DNA of 64,000 nt from Seriola aureovittata (taxonomy: Eukaryota > Chordata > Actinopteri > Carangiformes > Carangidae): positions 19,983,237 through 20,047,236 of the forward strand of contig NC_079372.1 of NCBI RefSeq assembly GCF_021018895.1, given 5' to 3'. The notes beneath the pieces are model-generated. The model was not told the DNA's origin, made no database searches, and saw nothing but the letters and a program-made list of their open reading frames with translations. Positions 25,083 through 36,925 of the stretch are shown piece after piece. Each line of letters begins with the position of its first letter. Position 1 is the first letter of the stretch. The translations under genes were made by a program, and so were the position numbers.

Positions 25083-25505
25083 ATTTGTTTGTTAGATTGT
25101 GAGATCTTGAAAACATAATAAAAGATGCTAACTACACTAACCGTTCTGAAAAGATGCTAACTAGCTAACCGTTTTGAAAAGATGATAACTAGCTAACCGT
25201 TCTAAAAAGATGCTAACTAGCTAACCGTTCTGAAAAGATGTTAACTAGCTAACTGTTTTGACCCGTCTGCTAGTCTCTGGTTCTGGTCTCCACAGACTCC
25301 TCCTCTGAGTCTGGGTCTGACTGAGGCTCAAACATGTGGCTGAGTCTCTCTGATGTTTCCTCCTCTCACCATCTTGATGCTCTCTGCTCTTTCACCTGTC
25401 CACCTGGAGCCGGCAGGTGGTGGGCGGGGCTCAAGGCCTGATCCAGATTCCTCACTCAGGAAGTGAGAGGAGACGAGCTTCAGACCCAGTTTTTGTGTGA
25501 AAAAC
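25083..25505 (-). repeat. Interspersed repeat copy A (inverted relative to 41,265-41,640)
   Basis: The reverse complement of this segment matches 41,265-41,640 for over 200 bases. Shared words include ACTGGGTCTGAAGCTC, TTGAGCCCCGCCCACCACCT, GTGGACAGGTGAAAGAGCAG, AGAGCATCA, GATGGTGAGAGGAGGAAACA and CAGACCCAGACTCAGAG. Next to this core both copies carry GTTAGC-rich tandem units. It lies just upstream of the first coding exon of ttll10. The family is unknown to me; there is no coding frame. Confidence 0.8.
25133..25258. repeat. 28-bp tandem repeat inside copy A
   Basis: About 4.5 copies of a 28-bp unit of the form CTAACCGTTCTGAAAAGATG plus CTAACTAG occur head to tail with few substitutions. Confidence 0.85.
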
Positions 25506-25742
25506 CATGTTAGACAAAATATTAATCATAGCAGATTTCTAGTTAGTTAGCATGCTAACATTTGCCATGCTAACATAAAGCACAGCTGAGGCTGTTGGTA
25601 ACGTCATTAGTTTTGCAGGTATTTGTTCATAAATCAAAATATTAAACAAATTAAAAATCTGACTTAATGATATTAAAGTTATTACAATAACAGTCCACCT
25701 GTCCTCCGCTTTGACCCACAGTCTCTGCTCCAGCTCGAGGTC

Positions 25743-25983
25743 ATGTCATCTGAGACCAGGGTGGAGTCCTGCAGCGAGGGCCAGGGAGAGGACGCCAGGC
25801 TGGAGAGGAAACAAGATGAGGAAACAGATAGAGAGGAAGTGGAGGTTCCCTGTGAGGAAAACCATCCCACAGAAAGCCTGAGGCAAGAGGAGTCTTCGTC
25901 ACTCGACCATAGTGACACGTATGTAGTGACATCAGAAGGCGGAGTGGAGGAGGAGACGAAAGAGAGCCGAGCTCGAGGGTCAG
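25743..25983 (+). CDS. ttll10: ttll10 coding exon 1 (start codon)
   Basis: ATG at 25,743, 21 nt after an acceptor (TTTGACCCACAG ending 25,721), so a non-coding exon upstream is implied. It encodes about 80 acidic, Glu-rich residues with no fold. The donor CAG|GTGTGT leaves phase 1. Confidence 0.75.
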
Positions 25984-28668
25984 GTGTGTTGGTTTGTGAT
26001 CATTGCATCATTCAGAAAACACTTGTGTCCATGTAAGTGCAGCAACACAACATACTGACATGCACGTGATAGAGCACAAGTGTCTGTGAATCTGTGAATG
26101 ATTCTGTGTGTGTGTGTGTGTGTGTGTGTGGAAAAATAACAGGTGTGTGTTCGGTGGAGCGACATGTCCGCAGGTCCCTCCCAAGGGGCTTGTCGACCTG
26201 CTCTTTCCCAGGCAAGGACAGGGAGCGGCAGGCAGAGGAGCCACGAGGGCCTGGCCCTTTCTACTACTTCGGAGGAACTAATGGGGCTGAAATGTAAATG
26301 CAAAAATATGAAATAAAAACTGTTGGATTTTCTTTCAAATATGTTTTATTGAGCCAAAGAAAATTACACATACAGTAAAATGTTTTCATAATAAGAAAGG
26401 ATTATAAAATTATCTGAATGTACATTTGCAGGTATAAAACAGATGATATAAAGGTATAAGGATTGTCCGTGGGATGTGAACATTTTTCAAGATAAACAAT
26501 TGAAAAGAAAGGAGAAATAAAACAAACAAAATAAATAAACGATTAATAAGTAGAATAAATGAAAATTGACAAAAATAAATAATCTGAACCTAAGCGTGGA
26601 AACAACTCAGATAAGGAAGCCCAGGAGTTGCAGTTTTCTACTTTTATCTTAGATTTCCTCAGTTCCCAAATCTCTCCTGTCCCCTTCATTTAAAAGTGTT
26701 GAATTTCAAATATTTAAAAAAAAATGTGAGCGTGTGAAGTTTTCTATTTCTTCAGAGAGTTGAAAACTTTCTTAACATCATATATCATCAAACATCATTC
26801 AGGTGATTTATATTTTATTAATTTTTTCGTTTGACGTCTTCCTCCTGTCGTCTTTTCCCTCAGAGTGAGCAGCTACTGTGAGAGCAGAGGATGGAAGAGG
26901 ATTCACAACAAGCACAGGGAGGACTTTAAACTCAAGTGGTGTGAAACCAAATCATCAGCCAACTACTGCAACTTCAGAGAAGGTAGAAAGAGAGAGAGAG
27001 AGAGCACAGGACATAATCTGGATCCTGTGATTTACTATATTTAGATTACATCTGTATCTCAAAAATATATCTGGTGTTTGGTAGAAACAGGTTTGCTGTG
27101 ACAGGAAGAAAAGGCTGAACTCCTCATGTGTTGTTTCCAGGTGAACAGTTGGTGTACCAGGTTCCTAACAACAAGGTGCTGACCACTAAGATCGGCCTCC
27201 TCAGCAGTCTGCGAGAGTACGAGCGAGTCAGCAGCAAAGTCAACCACGGCCGAGGACTGAGGTGACGTGGTCGGCTGTTTTCCTGCCGTGTTTGTCTGCT
27301 ATTCATCTCTTATCCAGACGGGCTGTGTCTATCAAAAGCAGACAGATATAACAGTCTATTTCCTTTATAAAAATGTACGGTAGTGTCACAGATCTCCTAG
27401 CAACCATTTGGTGCCAACATGGAGGGTTGGTTCTGCAAATACTGACTGAGAGACAGACTGTGTCAGATTGCGCTAACATCTTACAAACAGACAAATTGCA
27501 TCATCAGGAATCAAGTCCGCGCTTTGAATCACACAAGCTTGGCAATGAGTATTTTGTGTGGCAACCGTATAAACTAGTTAATTATTAATAACCTGATTCT
27601 TCAGACCAACACATGAAATGTCAGCCCAGTTGCAATACCTGCTTGGCCCACCAGGGAACTTGTTTGTTTGAGCTGATTTTATGACATCACAACTTGTCAC
27701 CGTCCAATATGTGACTTACCCAAGTGTCATGTGACAACATGACACCTCCAGTGCACATAAACTTCAAATGTTTTTTTTTTGTAGTAGTTAAACTTTTGAA
27801 AGAAAGAGGAGTAGATCCAATTTTACTGAACTGAGCTAACTGAACTTTTGTCTGTTGTGAAAAATTATTTGGAAAAAACGAATAATTTTATTAATTTTTT
27901 TGTGTATTACAGGAAAAGTTTGACATTTCGGGAACTCCCGTCATTCGATTTCTTGTTTAGTTGGATGTGAAGGTTGATAACTCTGTCATCTCTCTGTAGC
28001 TAAATGTGAAGCTGTAGCCAGGAGACAGTTAGTTTAGCTTATAGCTTAGCATTAAGACAGGAAACAGCTAGCTTGGCTCAGCTAACCAGTACGTCTAGCA
28101 CTCACTAGTCAACATGTCATATCTCTTGTTTAATTCAAACAGAAACCAAAGGGCAGAAACAAAATATTTTACTTTAGCCACAAATGTGCATTTTTAAAAT
28201 GATTAATTAACCTACTACAACAGATTTTGAAACAATAATATAATAATAATAATAATTAGCTGAAAACAGCAATTTAATATCTAATATTTTCTCACTGGAT
28301 AACCTTAACCATTTACAAGAAATGCTAAAAAAACAAACATACTGTCTGATTTTTTTATTTGATGACTTCCATTCTGTTGGAAAATCAGTTTTCAGAGATG
28401 AACTTGCTTATGTCGACCGATCACAGTGAATACCTACACCTACAGCTCACAAACAGGATGATCTCTGTAATGGATCATCACACTGAAACAAGTTTTTATA
28501 CTGTAGTTTAATACAGTAATTGGGAACCAAGGCTGAAACACTGGTATAGTTCTTTAAGCACTTAACATTTTCAGTTTAAGGGAAACTTTTATTTCTCAGG
28601 CTGTTTCAGTTTTCACTATATGACTCTTTCTTTCTAACTCTACCTTAAAGGCAGATTCAAACAGCTGA

Positions 28669-28729
<61 letters not shown>

Positions 28730-31646
28730 CATCTGTGGCTCCTCCTTGTTGTGTTGCACTTTACAGGAGGCTGAAAATGGAAGAGTTCATGCCCACCACC
28801 TTCCGCATGGACGTGAGGGAAGAGAGAGACGCCTTCTTCGCCCAGCAGGAGGGTACAATCTCCAAACTTACATTCATCTCCGACACATTTGCATCCTGAA
28901 GCAAAAGCAAACACGACACTGGTTTAACTGGATCTGTGTTTTGTTAGTGTTCAATATAAGATAAATCAAACGTGTCCTGATGTGCATCCAACAATGAAAA
29001 GCCACAGAACAGTTTGTGCTCGTGGGTGTTAAGACAACAGTTGCCTTGGTGATTGTTTAATCAAGAGGTTCAGGACGTTGGAAAATAATGCACTTCACCT
29101 CCCATAAGGCCCTGATAAAATCACCAGGGGAACATGCTGTTTCCATAGAGATGAGTCAGCAGAGGGCAGGGCTGAGGCACAAACACAGAGACAGAGACTC
29201 AACAGGATCTGATGTAGAGCTGCTGCAGGACTGAGGCGAATGATATACATTTAATGTTCTAACACAGAAACTGGCAGACGTTTTGTCATTAGTGCTGCAG
29301 ACGGAGTGTGAAATGATTCACTTGGTTCAGCGTTATGATAACCGGCGCACAGGTTATGACAAACACGGTTATCACTAAGTCAACAGGAGAAAAGACTCAG
29401 ACAGGTGGTTTAGATTTCTGGGTGACAGATGAATCTGTCGGAAGAGAAGAAGAAACAGAAATGTAAGAGGATCAAAAAATAATTCTCTTGCCTGTTTTCC
29501 ACAGACTGGAACAAACAGAAATTTAAATGGCGGAGGATATATCTTACTTGCCTTCAGCTTTTATGCTCCAAACCACTGGAACCTGCTACTTAATCACATT
29601 AATAATGATCCTGCTGGTCTCGAGCTGCACGATATGCAAAAAGAAAAAGTAAAAATGACGGTCTTATGATTTTTGTTGGATGTTGTACCAAACAAACATG
29701 TTGCTTTTCTTCTGGAGAACATGATTTGTAGGTCGGGGCGTCTCTGTAGCAGCACAACACTGATGGTGCTGACAAAACACAACAATGTCACACATTTAAC
29801 CTTTATCAAAAAAACTGCAGCTCCTGCGATTTGAAATTAATTTACCATTTTATTTTATTTTTATTCCTTTTATAGGTTTAATATGTGTTTTTATTGGCCT
29901 AATTATTATTTTATTTAATTATATCTTATTCCTACTTTTTAATAGTTTCAGTTTACATATCTTATTTTTACTGATCGGTTGTTGGTCTTAATTATTATAT
30001 ATTTTTATAATGGTTTTTAATTCATACATAATTTGTGTCTAACGTTTTATCTTTACACCGTCCACATAGTTTTCAACTTCCGCGATGATAACTCACGCTT
30101 CGTGCAACACATTGTGCTTTCACCTGGGATGAAATGTGCTTTTAAATAAAGCATCATAGTCCTGCATCATAATGTTTCCTAAGTACATTTACAAAAGTGT
30201 TATTTGCAAACATAAAGTCCTCATCAGACAGAAGTCAGAGCATCATATTATCTGTACTGTATATATTATATATACTGCAGGACTCGAGTAGATTTAAAGC
30301 TTCACTACTACATAATGCTAATTTATGCATCTTGCAGAGGTGAAGAATTGCATCGTGGGTTTTTTGCAGGCACAATGTTCTGCAGAGGTTTCACACTTCA
30401 GATTTAAACACTGGTGGAAAGTAAATGAAGTGATTCATCCAGAGAATAAAAAAGGAACCAAGATCTTAACAAAGCTAGAGATTAACAACAACACTGTATT
30501 TTAAAACCTGTGTAGAACAGGAGACCGTGGAGCACATCAAACATTAAGTCTCATTCACAACATCTCTAAACAGATCAGGACTTTATGTTTCACACCTGTG
30601 TATGTTATGTATTTTTATAATATCATTTACCTGATGTATCTTTGTGACTGGGACCAGGTGTGAGGAACAACGAGGGTCGCATGTGGATCTGTAAACCCAC
30701 GGGTCTGAACCAGGGCAGAGGGATCTTTCTGCTGAAGAGCCAGGAAGAGCTGACCGCCTTCAGACTGAAGCTGCAGCACCTCGAGGAGAGTCAGGCCCAC
30801 AGGAGGATGCGTCACTGCCGGCCTCAGGCTCGCATCGTCCAACAGTGGGTCAATCATCATGTTCACTAAGTTTGGACGAGTTTAACGAGCACCAACAGAC
30901 TCATACAGAGACGTTTAATCCTGAAACCAAAACTGCAGTTTCACCTTTGACCCTGAAGAATAAGAACATACAGTATTTGAAAGGAGCAAATGAAAAAGAA
31001 GCATAAATACTTGTCAATATCTTTTAATTTCCATAGAGGGTCGACTTACTGATTTATTTCATTTTGCTCTCAGGTACATTCAGAGCCCGCTGCTGCTGAA
31101 GGGGAAGAAGTTTGACGTTCGCTCTTACCTGCTGATCGCCTGCACCGCACCTTACATGGTCTTCTTCCGCCACGGTTATGTGCGACTGACCTGCGACCTC
31201 TACGACCCCAGCTCCAACAACCTCTCCGCCCACCTGACCAATCAGGTAAGACCCCAACACTGCGCGCGCTCTGTCGAAATATCCAGGGGGATGATGGTCT
31301 TTCTTTTTGTTATTGTGCAATATTTTGACGCCACACTGCTAAAAGAAGATTTAAGTTAAATACTGACGTCACTGTTTTCATCTTAAGTTCATTTTCAGAC
31401 TTTTAAGGCGCTCTGTCAGTCATTCACAGTCTTTAATTAATTACTAAACTGGTAATTTAGGTCCTAATTTCACTCCAATATTATATCATCCAATATTTTA
31501 TGGTAACTGCATGAAGGATTTCCGTGGTTAAAACAAACTCATACAATACAAAATTATTGTAATGTAATTATAATGATGAAACTGAATAAAAGCAGTTTCT
31601 AATTAGGGTTTCCCTCCAGAGTTGTTTGTATCCCACATCCCTCTTC

Positions 31647-31686
<40 letters not shown>

Positions 31687-34064
31687 ACTTTTTTATATAG
31701 CACCTTAAGACATAAAATGAACATAAAACATTTTAAAAACCTTGATGTAAATAAAAACATTAATGTAAAGAGAGATTGAATAACATTAAAATAATAACAT
31801 AGAAATGATGAATAATTAAAATAAGTTAATAAAATACAGTATTTATTTTCACTTAACGTAAATACGTAATTACTTGTGTACTTTTTATTTGTTTTTATTT
31901 CTTTATTTATTTTTCTGTCACTTGTTCACCTTGGATAATTTTCAAATCCCAAGGACAATCCTTATACCATCATATCATATGTTTTTATAAATGTGGATAT
32001 ATATTAAAATCATTTTGTAATTCTTTTTTATTATGAAAACAAGCTCAACAAAACATATTTGAAAATAAAATTTAAAAAATGAGTTGTATAAATCATCAGC
32101 TGTGGCTCCGTCCACTGACCGCTCCATGTGTCTCTGGTCCCCCTGCTGTCCGTCCCCAGTACATGCAGAAGAAGAACCCGCTGTACAGCCAGCTGAAGGA
32201 GGACACTGTGTGGTCCATGGAGAACTTCAACACCTACGTCAACGACAGGTTTCGCGTTGCCAAGGGTCTGCCCAGGGACTGGGTGCTGGGCGCCTTCGCA
32301 GTGAGTGCTGCTGTGTTGTAGCTCTCGGGGACCAATTACCATTTTTAATGATGGTTGTTGGTGCTCGCTGCTAATTGAGGCTGTGGTTCAGGTTTGGGTG
32401 ATGTCATCGCGGTCTGAGGAAGCATCATCTCGATACTTCAATGAAATATCACACTTGCTGTTTTGCAATTGTTTCTATCCATAGCACCTGTTACTATAAC
32501 AAACTACACACGCATTTTTAGCTTCTGCACACGTCAGAATGAAACCTCAAACCCTGATAGTGACAGACTTTGAAGTTTATAGAATTAACCACAGTGTGGC
32601 TGTTTGGTGCAACAGAAACCCGCTCAGTCTGTACAGAAGTCAAACTGAGCGTGCTCAGAGGAAGACTGGTCTCAGCTGAGAGTCACAGATTTGTTTTCAT
32701 GCCTGTTCCCCTCTGTCCTACTCTACATGAAGGTTAAAGTAAAAAAACAAACAGAAACCAGGCTGAGAAGCTCTAATGAAAGATGATTAAATCCAGTGTT
32801 CAGTCAGGACAACTCTTCCTCTGCCGCTTCAGTTTGATCCATTCTTTTAAAAATCTCAAAAGTCAATCAATCTTCAAAAGTCTCACGAATCCCTCAACTT
32901 CATGGAAGAGCAATGTTAAATCACTTTCAAATCAAAAGCTGTTCTAACAACCCATGTACTGCGGTGTGATGAAAGATACTACACTGTTACTATAGCAACA
33001 GTGCTACAGTGTAATCCAGTGTTGCCTTAAGAAGGTCTCGAAATTACATTAAACTTTAAATCAGGCGTCTCCAAACTTCTTTCACTCCTCATGTCTCATA
33101 TTACTGCAAACATTTATTCATATATCGTATCAAAACACTCTCTGATGAATAAGATCACTTAGCAAGTCGTCAAATATCAACATCCAAAACTCACATTTTG
33201 TACCAAAAACAAAAACATCTGAAACTCACATCAGACCTGAACACACAGACATGAAAACAACCCTGCAAATAAACCTCCATAAATCTGAGTAGAAACCAGA
33301 GAAAGACAAACAAAAACAAACTGAGTGAAGTTTTGTTGCTCAATTTAACTTAAAATAATCATATATGATTTTATTCTCAAAATTATGACTTTATTCTTGA
33401 AATTTCAGATTTTTTTTTCCTCAATGTGACCCTAATACTCCATCGTACAGATCAGCTGAGATGAGTGAAAACTGCACTTCCATTCATCAGGTGGCCACAA
33501 ACAGATCTCCAAATGAACGATACAAAGCCATGTCAGGTTTAGTTTATTCTGCTGCCCCCAAGTGGCCAACAAAGTCAATTAATGCTGCTTTAAGCCAGAA
33601 ATCACTCAGTTAAATAAATCATCTCTCCGTCTTAAAGAAATACAACCTCTAGAGCTGCAGACCTCTGAAGTGGCTGCAGGAGGAAGTATCTGTAGTATTC
33701 TGCGTGTCACTCTGAAGCCTAACGATCAGCTGACAGGTTGTTTTTCCCTCTTCCTGCATCAGAGGCGGATGCAGCAGATCATGAAGCAGTGCTTCTTTGC
33801 GGTCAAATCCAAGTTAGACCGCCGCCTCGGCCTCTTCGACCTGATCGGCTGCGACTTCATGGTGGACGAGGGCTTCAAGGTGGGTGAGGCGGCGCGTGAA
33901 CGTCTGAACGGAGGTCAGAGGTCAACGCGTGTGAGTGAACGACGTCCTCTCTGTTGGTCCTCACAGGTGTGGCTGCTGGAGATGAACTGTAACCCAGCTC
34001 TCCACACGAACTGCAAGGTCCTGAAGGAGGTGATACCCAGCACTGTTGTGGAGACGATGGGTAC

Positions 34065-34099
<35 letters not shown>

Positions 34100-34856
34100 C
34101 CACCATCTAATTACATTTCACAGACCAGAAACTCTTCACAGTCGTAGTTCTCTTTATTAAATGTTGAACTTTGCAGTAACAGGCTGATGTGTGACAACAC
34201 CCGTGTGTTTGTTTTGTTTTTTTAAATCTGCTGTTTCTCTTTCATGCTCTTCTCTAGATTTGACTCTGGAGATCTTCAACAAGTGTCGTCTCCGGCAGAG
34301 GATCCTTCCTTTGTCCGGTCAGAGGGAGTTTGTGCTGCTCTACAGTGGAGCTTCACCTCCGGGGTCAGAGCCGACCTGCAACAAGAGAAAAACCACCAAA
34401 AAGACCCAGAAGACTGAAGCCAGGAGGTGTAAGTCGGGAGTTGAGGGTAAAAATGCGTCCCCAGCATCCCCTGGTAACGTCTCAGGGAGCGGTGAAGGAC
34501 GGGGCAGTTCAAAGTCTGGCCTCCATCGCTCCGCTTCCACCGCCACCTCGCCTCTCTTTCAAAACTCATCATCAGTGCAGAGACCTTCACATTCAGACAG
34601 CAGCTTACAGACGGTGAGGAGTAAGACCCCCGGGCCTCGGGTCCATCTCAAGCTCACCACGTGCACTTTGCGTCACCACCCGAAGGCCGCGGACGACCCG
34701 AAGCTGTTGACGCTGGCGCTCGAGACGAGGCCGTTCCCTCCTTGTGCCAGAACTCCAGTGCGTGAGGATGGACGAGAAGGAGGAGAGGAAGCGGGTGAGG
34801 AGGAGCTCAGAGAGGAGCCGGAGAGTTTAGTGTTTGTGAGGAAAGAGGAAGTGTGA
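25743..34856 (+). CDS. ttll10: TTLL10, tubulin tyrosine ligase-like protein 10 (polyglycylase family)
   Basis: Eleven coding exons were joined by GT/AG sites and frame: 25743-25983, 26143-26293, 26864-26982, 27141-27261, 28767-28852, 30658-30844, 31074-31245, 32160-32300, 33763-33879, 33967-34060, 34258-34856. The total is 2028 nt (675 residues plus stop), close to the ~670 residues of mammalian TTLL10. The TTL ATP-grasp domain runs from about residue 125 to 480, with nucleotide-binding KPTGLNQGRGIFLL (~252-265), KFDVRSYLL (~313) and the metal/ATP-binding end DLIGCDFMVDE...WLLEMNCNP. TTLL10 elongates polyglycine chains on tubulin or NAP1-type substrates, working with initiating glycylases in ciliated cells. 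Human TTLL10 is reported inactive from substitutions; here the E-x-N motif is present. The acidic N-terminus and the Ser/Lys-rich C-terminal tail (~500-675) lie outside the catalytic fold. A 5' non-coding exon may exist upstream. The gene follows mir-429 by 10 kb. Confidence 0.93.
26104..26130. repeat. (TG)n microsatellite before ttll10 exon 2
   Basis: A TG dinucleotide run ends 12 nt before the acceptor, in place of the usual pyrimidine tract. Confidence 0.95.
26143..26293 (+). CDS. ttll10: ttll10 coding exon 2
   Basis: The acceptor AATAACAG lacks a good pyrimidine tract; a (TG)n run sits just upstream. It encodes a basic linker, then PGPFYYFGGTNGAE, the start of the conserved region. The donor is AAT|GTAAAT. 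Confidence 0.8.
26294..26863 (+). other. ttll10: ttll10 intron 2
   Basis: AT-rich intron with no recognised element or RNA gene. Confidence 0.5.
26864..26982 (+). CDS. ttll10: ttll10 coding exon 3
   Basis: Acceptor TTTTCCCTCAG. It encodes the N-terminal TTL region with SSYCESRGWKRIHNKHREDF and KWCETKSSANYCNFRE, typical of TTLL10. Donor AAG|GTAGAA. Confidence 0.9.
27141..27261 (+). CDS. ttll10: ttll10 coding exon 4
   Basis: Acceptor TTGTTTCCAG. It encodes EQLVYQVPNNKVLTTKIGLL, the TTL signature where the chain enters the ATP-grasp fold. Donor GAG|GTGACG, phase 2. Confidence 0.92.
27262..28766 (+). other. ttll10: ttll10 intron 4 with (AC)n microsatellite
   Basis: AT-rich intronic sequence. 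A 56-bp AC run (28,671-28,726) lies 40 nt upstream of exon 5. Nothing else recognised. Confidence 0.6.
28767..28852 (+). CDS. ttll10: ttll10 coding exon 5
   Basis: Acceptor CACTTTACAG after a long (AC)n run at 28,671-28,726. It encodes MEEFMPTTFRMDVREERDAF, the segment before the nucleotide loop. Donor AGG|GTACAA, phase 1. Confidence 0.9.
28853..30657 (+). other. ttll10: ttll10 intron 5
   Basis: AT-rich intron of 1.8 kb; no RNA gene, ORF of note or recognisable transposon seen. Confidence 0.5.
30658..30844 (+). CDS. ttll10: ttll10 coding exon 6 (ATP-binding lysine and glycine loop)
   Basis: It encodes MWICKPTGLNQGRGIFLL, holding the ATP-contacting Lys and flexible glycine loop of the TTL family, then a charged helix and RIVQQ. 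Donor ACA|GTGGGT, phase 2. Confidence 0.95.
31074..31245 (+). CDS. ttll10: ttll10 coding exon 7
   Basis: It encodes YIQSPLLLKGKKFDVRSYLL and FFRHGYVRLTCDLYD, the central ATP-grasp strands with the KFDVR motif. Donor CAG|GTAAGA, phase 0. Confidence 0.95.
31649..31710 (-). mobile_element. (TAA)n with LINE-type 3' end in ttll10 intron 7
   Basis: On the minus strand AAGGTGCTATATAAAAAAGT leads into a long ATT trinucleotide run, as in the 3' termini of L2-related elements of fish. Only the tail is recognised. Confidence 0.5.
32160..32300 (+). CDS. ttll10: ttll10 coding exon 8
   Basis: Acceptor CCGTCCCCAG, donor GCA|GTGAGT. It encodes 47 residues (YMQKKNPLYSQLKEDTVWSM and following), a helical part between the central strands and the catalytic end. 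Confidence 0.93.
32301..33762 (+). other. ttll10: ttll10 intron 8
   Basis: Nothing recognised. A short inverted word pair (CACTGTTACTATAGCAACAGTG) near 32,980-33,003 could form a small hairpin. Confidence 0.4.
33763..33879 (+). CDS. ttll10: ttll10 coding exon 9
   Basis: It encodes RRMQQIMKQCFFAVKSKLDR and RLGLFDLIGCDFMVDEGFK, which holds the catalytic Asp of the ATP-grasp metal site. Donor AAG|GTGGGT. Confidence 0.95.
33967..34060 (+). CDS. ttll10: ttll10 coding exon 10 (E-x-N motif)
   Basis: It encodes VWLLEMNCNPALHTNCKVLK, with the metal-binding Glu and Asn. The donor TGG|GTACCA is followed after 5 nt by an (ATC)n microsatellite. Confidence 0.94.
34066..34100. repeat. (ATC)n microsatellite at ttll10 exon 10 donor
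   Basis: ATC trinucleotides begin 5 nt after the splice donor. In the reading frame it would encode poly-isoleucine if the intron were retained, before a stop. Confidence 0.95.
34258..34856 (+). CDS. ttll10: ttll10 coding exon 11 (C-terminal tail and stop)
   Basis: Acceptor TTCTCTAG. The first ~35 residues finish the catalytic region; the remaining ~165 are Ser/Thr/Lys/Arg-rich and probably disordered. The stop TGA is at 34,854-34,856. Confidence 0.9.
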
Positions 34857-34956
34857 AGCATGTGAGCAAACAGCTGTGAGACGATAGACCCACACAGAGG
34901 ACAGACACCTGGAGCTGCTTGATTTTCAGAGAAGAAGAAGAAATGTTTAACGTTGC

Positions 34957-34962
34957 AATAAA
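34957..34962 (+). terminator. ttll10: ttll10 polyadenylation signal
   Basis: AATAAA lies 100 nt past the stop codon and is the first canonical signal downstream. Confidence 0.75.
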
Positions 34963-34974
34963 GAATCAATAACT

Positions 34975-36830
34975 GGTTTCATTTCCATGTTGTTCTGTAA
35001 GAAAAGATCCTCTTTAATTTCAGTTTAAAAACAGCTTCATCTAATCAGACTCCCCTTATAAAGGATGTATGAATGGTTTATAACTAGTTTATTAATCAGC
35101 TTGTTGACACTTAGATAAAAACATTAAATAAAACGGGCAACGGTGACGTGCTTCTCCATCACGTGTTTGTTCGGTTACCAACAATGAACCAGCGTCAGCA
35201 TCTTAATGGTCAAAAAGTTTCATTTAACAGATCAAATAACGGCAGATCACATGATCATATCACATGACCAGATTCTTCCTCTGAGGTTTACCTTTGTCCC
35301 ACTGTTCACGTCTCTGTGATTCTCCCTCCATCCATCTTCAGGTTTCTTCATCTCATTTTTACAACCTATTGGCAATAATCCTATTTACCAATTATAATAA
35401 TTTTTTTATTGATCAAATGACACATATAATAAATCAGGTAAAACAACAGCACATAGAAATCATAATTTAACTGATATAAGTACAACAGGTGAAAAATAAA
35501 TGAATGAAAATCTAAAAAATATATATATTTTAAATAAAATAAAATAAGTAAATTAACACAGGGGGCACATAAATAAATACACAAATAATTATTTTTTCAG
35601 TAGCAGGGAGAAATAATCCATAATTGTCAAAAGTTTATTACTCATTTTGTTGTTTATTAAACTGATTGATTAGATAAAAGAATTTAGTTCTGGGAGATAG
35701 GGTTTGTGGATAAAGAATTTAACAATTTATTAGATTTAGAAATAAATTGTAAATGGTAGTGAAGCATAAGTAAGATTAATGTATTATAATTTGTTTATTT
35801 ATGATTTATAAAGTGTTAACAAACTAATTAATAACCTAATTACAAACCATTTATAAATCCTTTACGAGTTTAGTCTTATTGTGAAGTGGTGCAACTTTTT
35901 CCTCCCGTCCCGGAGGATTTGTTTTCTGTAACTGAAGCACATGAGCTTCATCCTTGAATCAACAGCAAGTGTCAGATGGAAAAACCCCGTCCATCAGTCG
36001 TCTTACATCAAGTTGCGTTACTTCACAGACGCAGAAGAAAAGCTCAGAAACAGTCACAGGTGATTGTGAAGAAACCCTGCCTCCAAATTACTGTAACTCG
36101 AACCAGGAAGATCAACACATGGCTCCACACTACAGTTGTTGTGGCTTGTTGTTTTGGCTGCAGCCCTTCACCCCTCTGTTTCATAACTCATAATTACCCA
36201 CGTTCAGACTCTGTGCACGTAAACACGGCATGCTCCCATCTTTCCTAACAGGACGTTTGCTTCGTCCACGTTTCAGCCTGACATCAACATGAGGAAGGTG
36301 TCTGCTCGTCTCTGAATGACATTCTGGCCAAATGACGCTTCTTTTTTCTTTTTTTCTTTTTCTCTTTGTCATACTGAAGCATCAGCAGGTTCCCTGTGTG
36401 GCTCAGAGTGTAAATCACCAAACTGAGGAAGCTGCTCAGCTCAGTGCAGACAGCCAACCGACAGGAAGGAAGGAACAACTACAACGCTGCAACTCGACAA
36501 AAACTTTTATCTCCAATTCCTCTTCAAAAGCTTCAACATCTTTCCTTCTCGGGGCTTTTTGGAAATCTCTACACGCTGGAGAAAAGGGGGAACTAGAGCT
36601 TAGCTGCACCCCCCCCTTTTCTCCTCCTCCTCTCCCTCCCCTTCTCCAGCACTCAATATCCTCTTTTGGACCCAACCAGCCCCCGTTTTTATGTTATCTC
36701 TTTGGTTTTAGTGTGGCACACACACACACACACACCACACCGCACACACACGGTGGGGATGACTGCCTGGGCAGATGGTGCTCAGTGTGTGGACTAGGAG
36801 CTGAGACAAGGACAAGACTCCCCGTCCAAC
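34975..36830. other. Intergenic span and likely 5' region of the PLEKHN1-like gene
   Basis: The first 1.3 kb is AT-rich and featureless. From about 36,300 to 36,830 it becomes pyrimidine-rich, with an (AC)n run at about 36,717-36,734, and leads directly into the ATG, so it probably holds the promoter and 5' UTR. No TATA box or clear first exon boundary was identified. Confidence 0.4.
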
Positions 36831-36925
36831 ATGGGATGCTGCAGTGTGACCCAGAGGCATACTGGAGTGGATGAGGTGGGCCCCGACGAGATCGAGCTCC
36901 TGGAACTCTCTGGAGACAATTTAGG
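36831..36925 (+). CDS. plekhn1: plekhn1-like exon 1 (MGCC start)
   Basis: ATG in context CCAAC|ATGG. It encodes MGCCSVTQRHTG and an acidic stretch DEVGPDEIELLELSGDN. Donor AGG|GTAAGA, phase 2. It is a lipid-anchor exon. Confidence 0.8.

Noticed and set aside
26159..26174. Alternative acceptor for ttll10 exon 2 at CCGCAG (26,174)
   Set aside because: It would shift the frame relative to exon 1; the acceptor ending at 26,142 keeps it.
33670..34110. 146-residue plus-strand frame ending in poly-isoleucine as a separate gene
   Set aside because: It is ttll10 exons 9 and 10 read through their introns; the isoleucine run is the intronic (ATC)n microsatellite.
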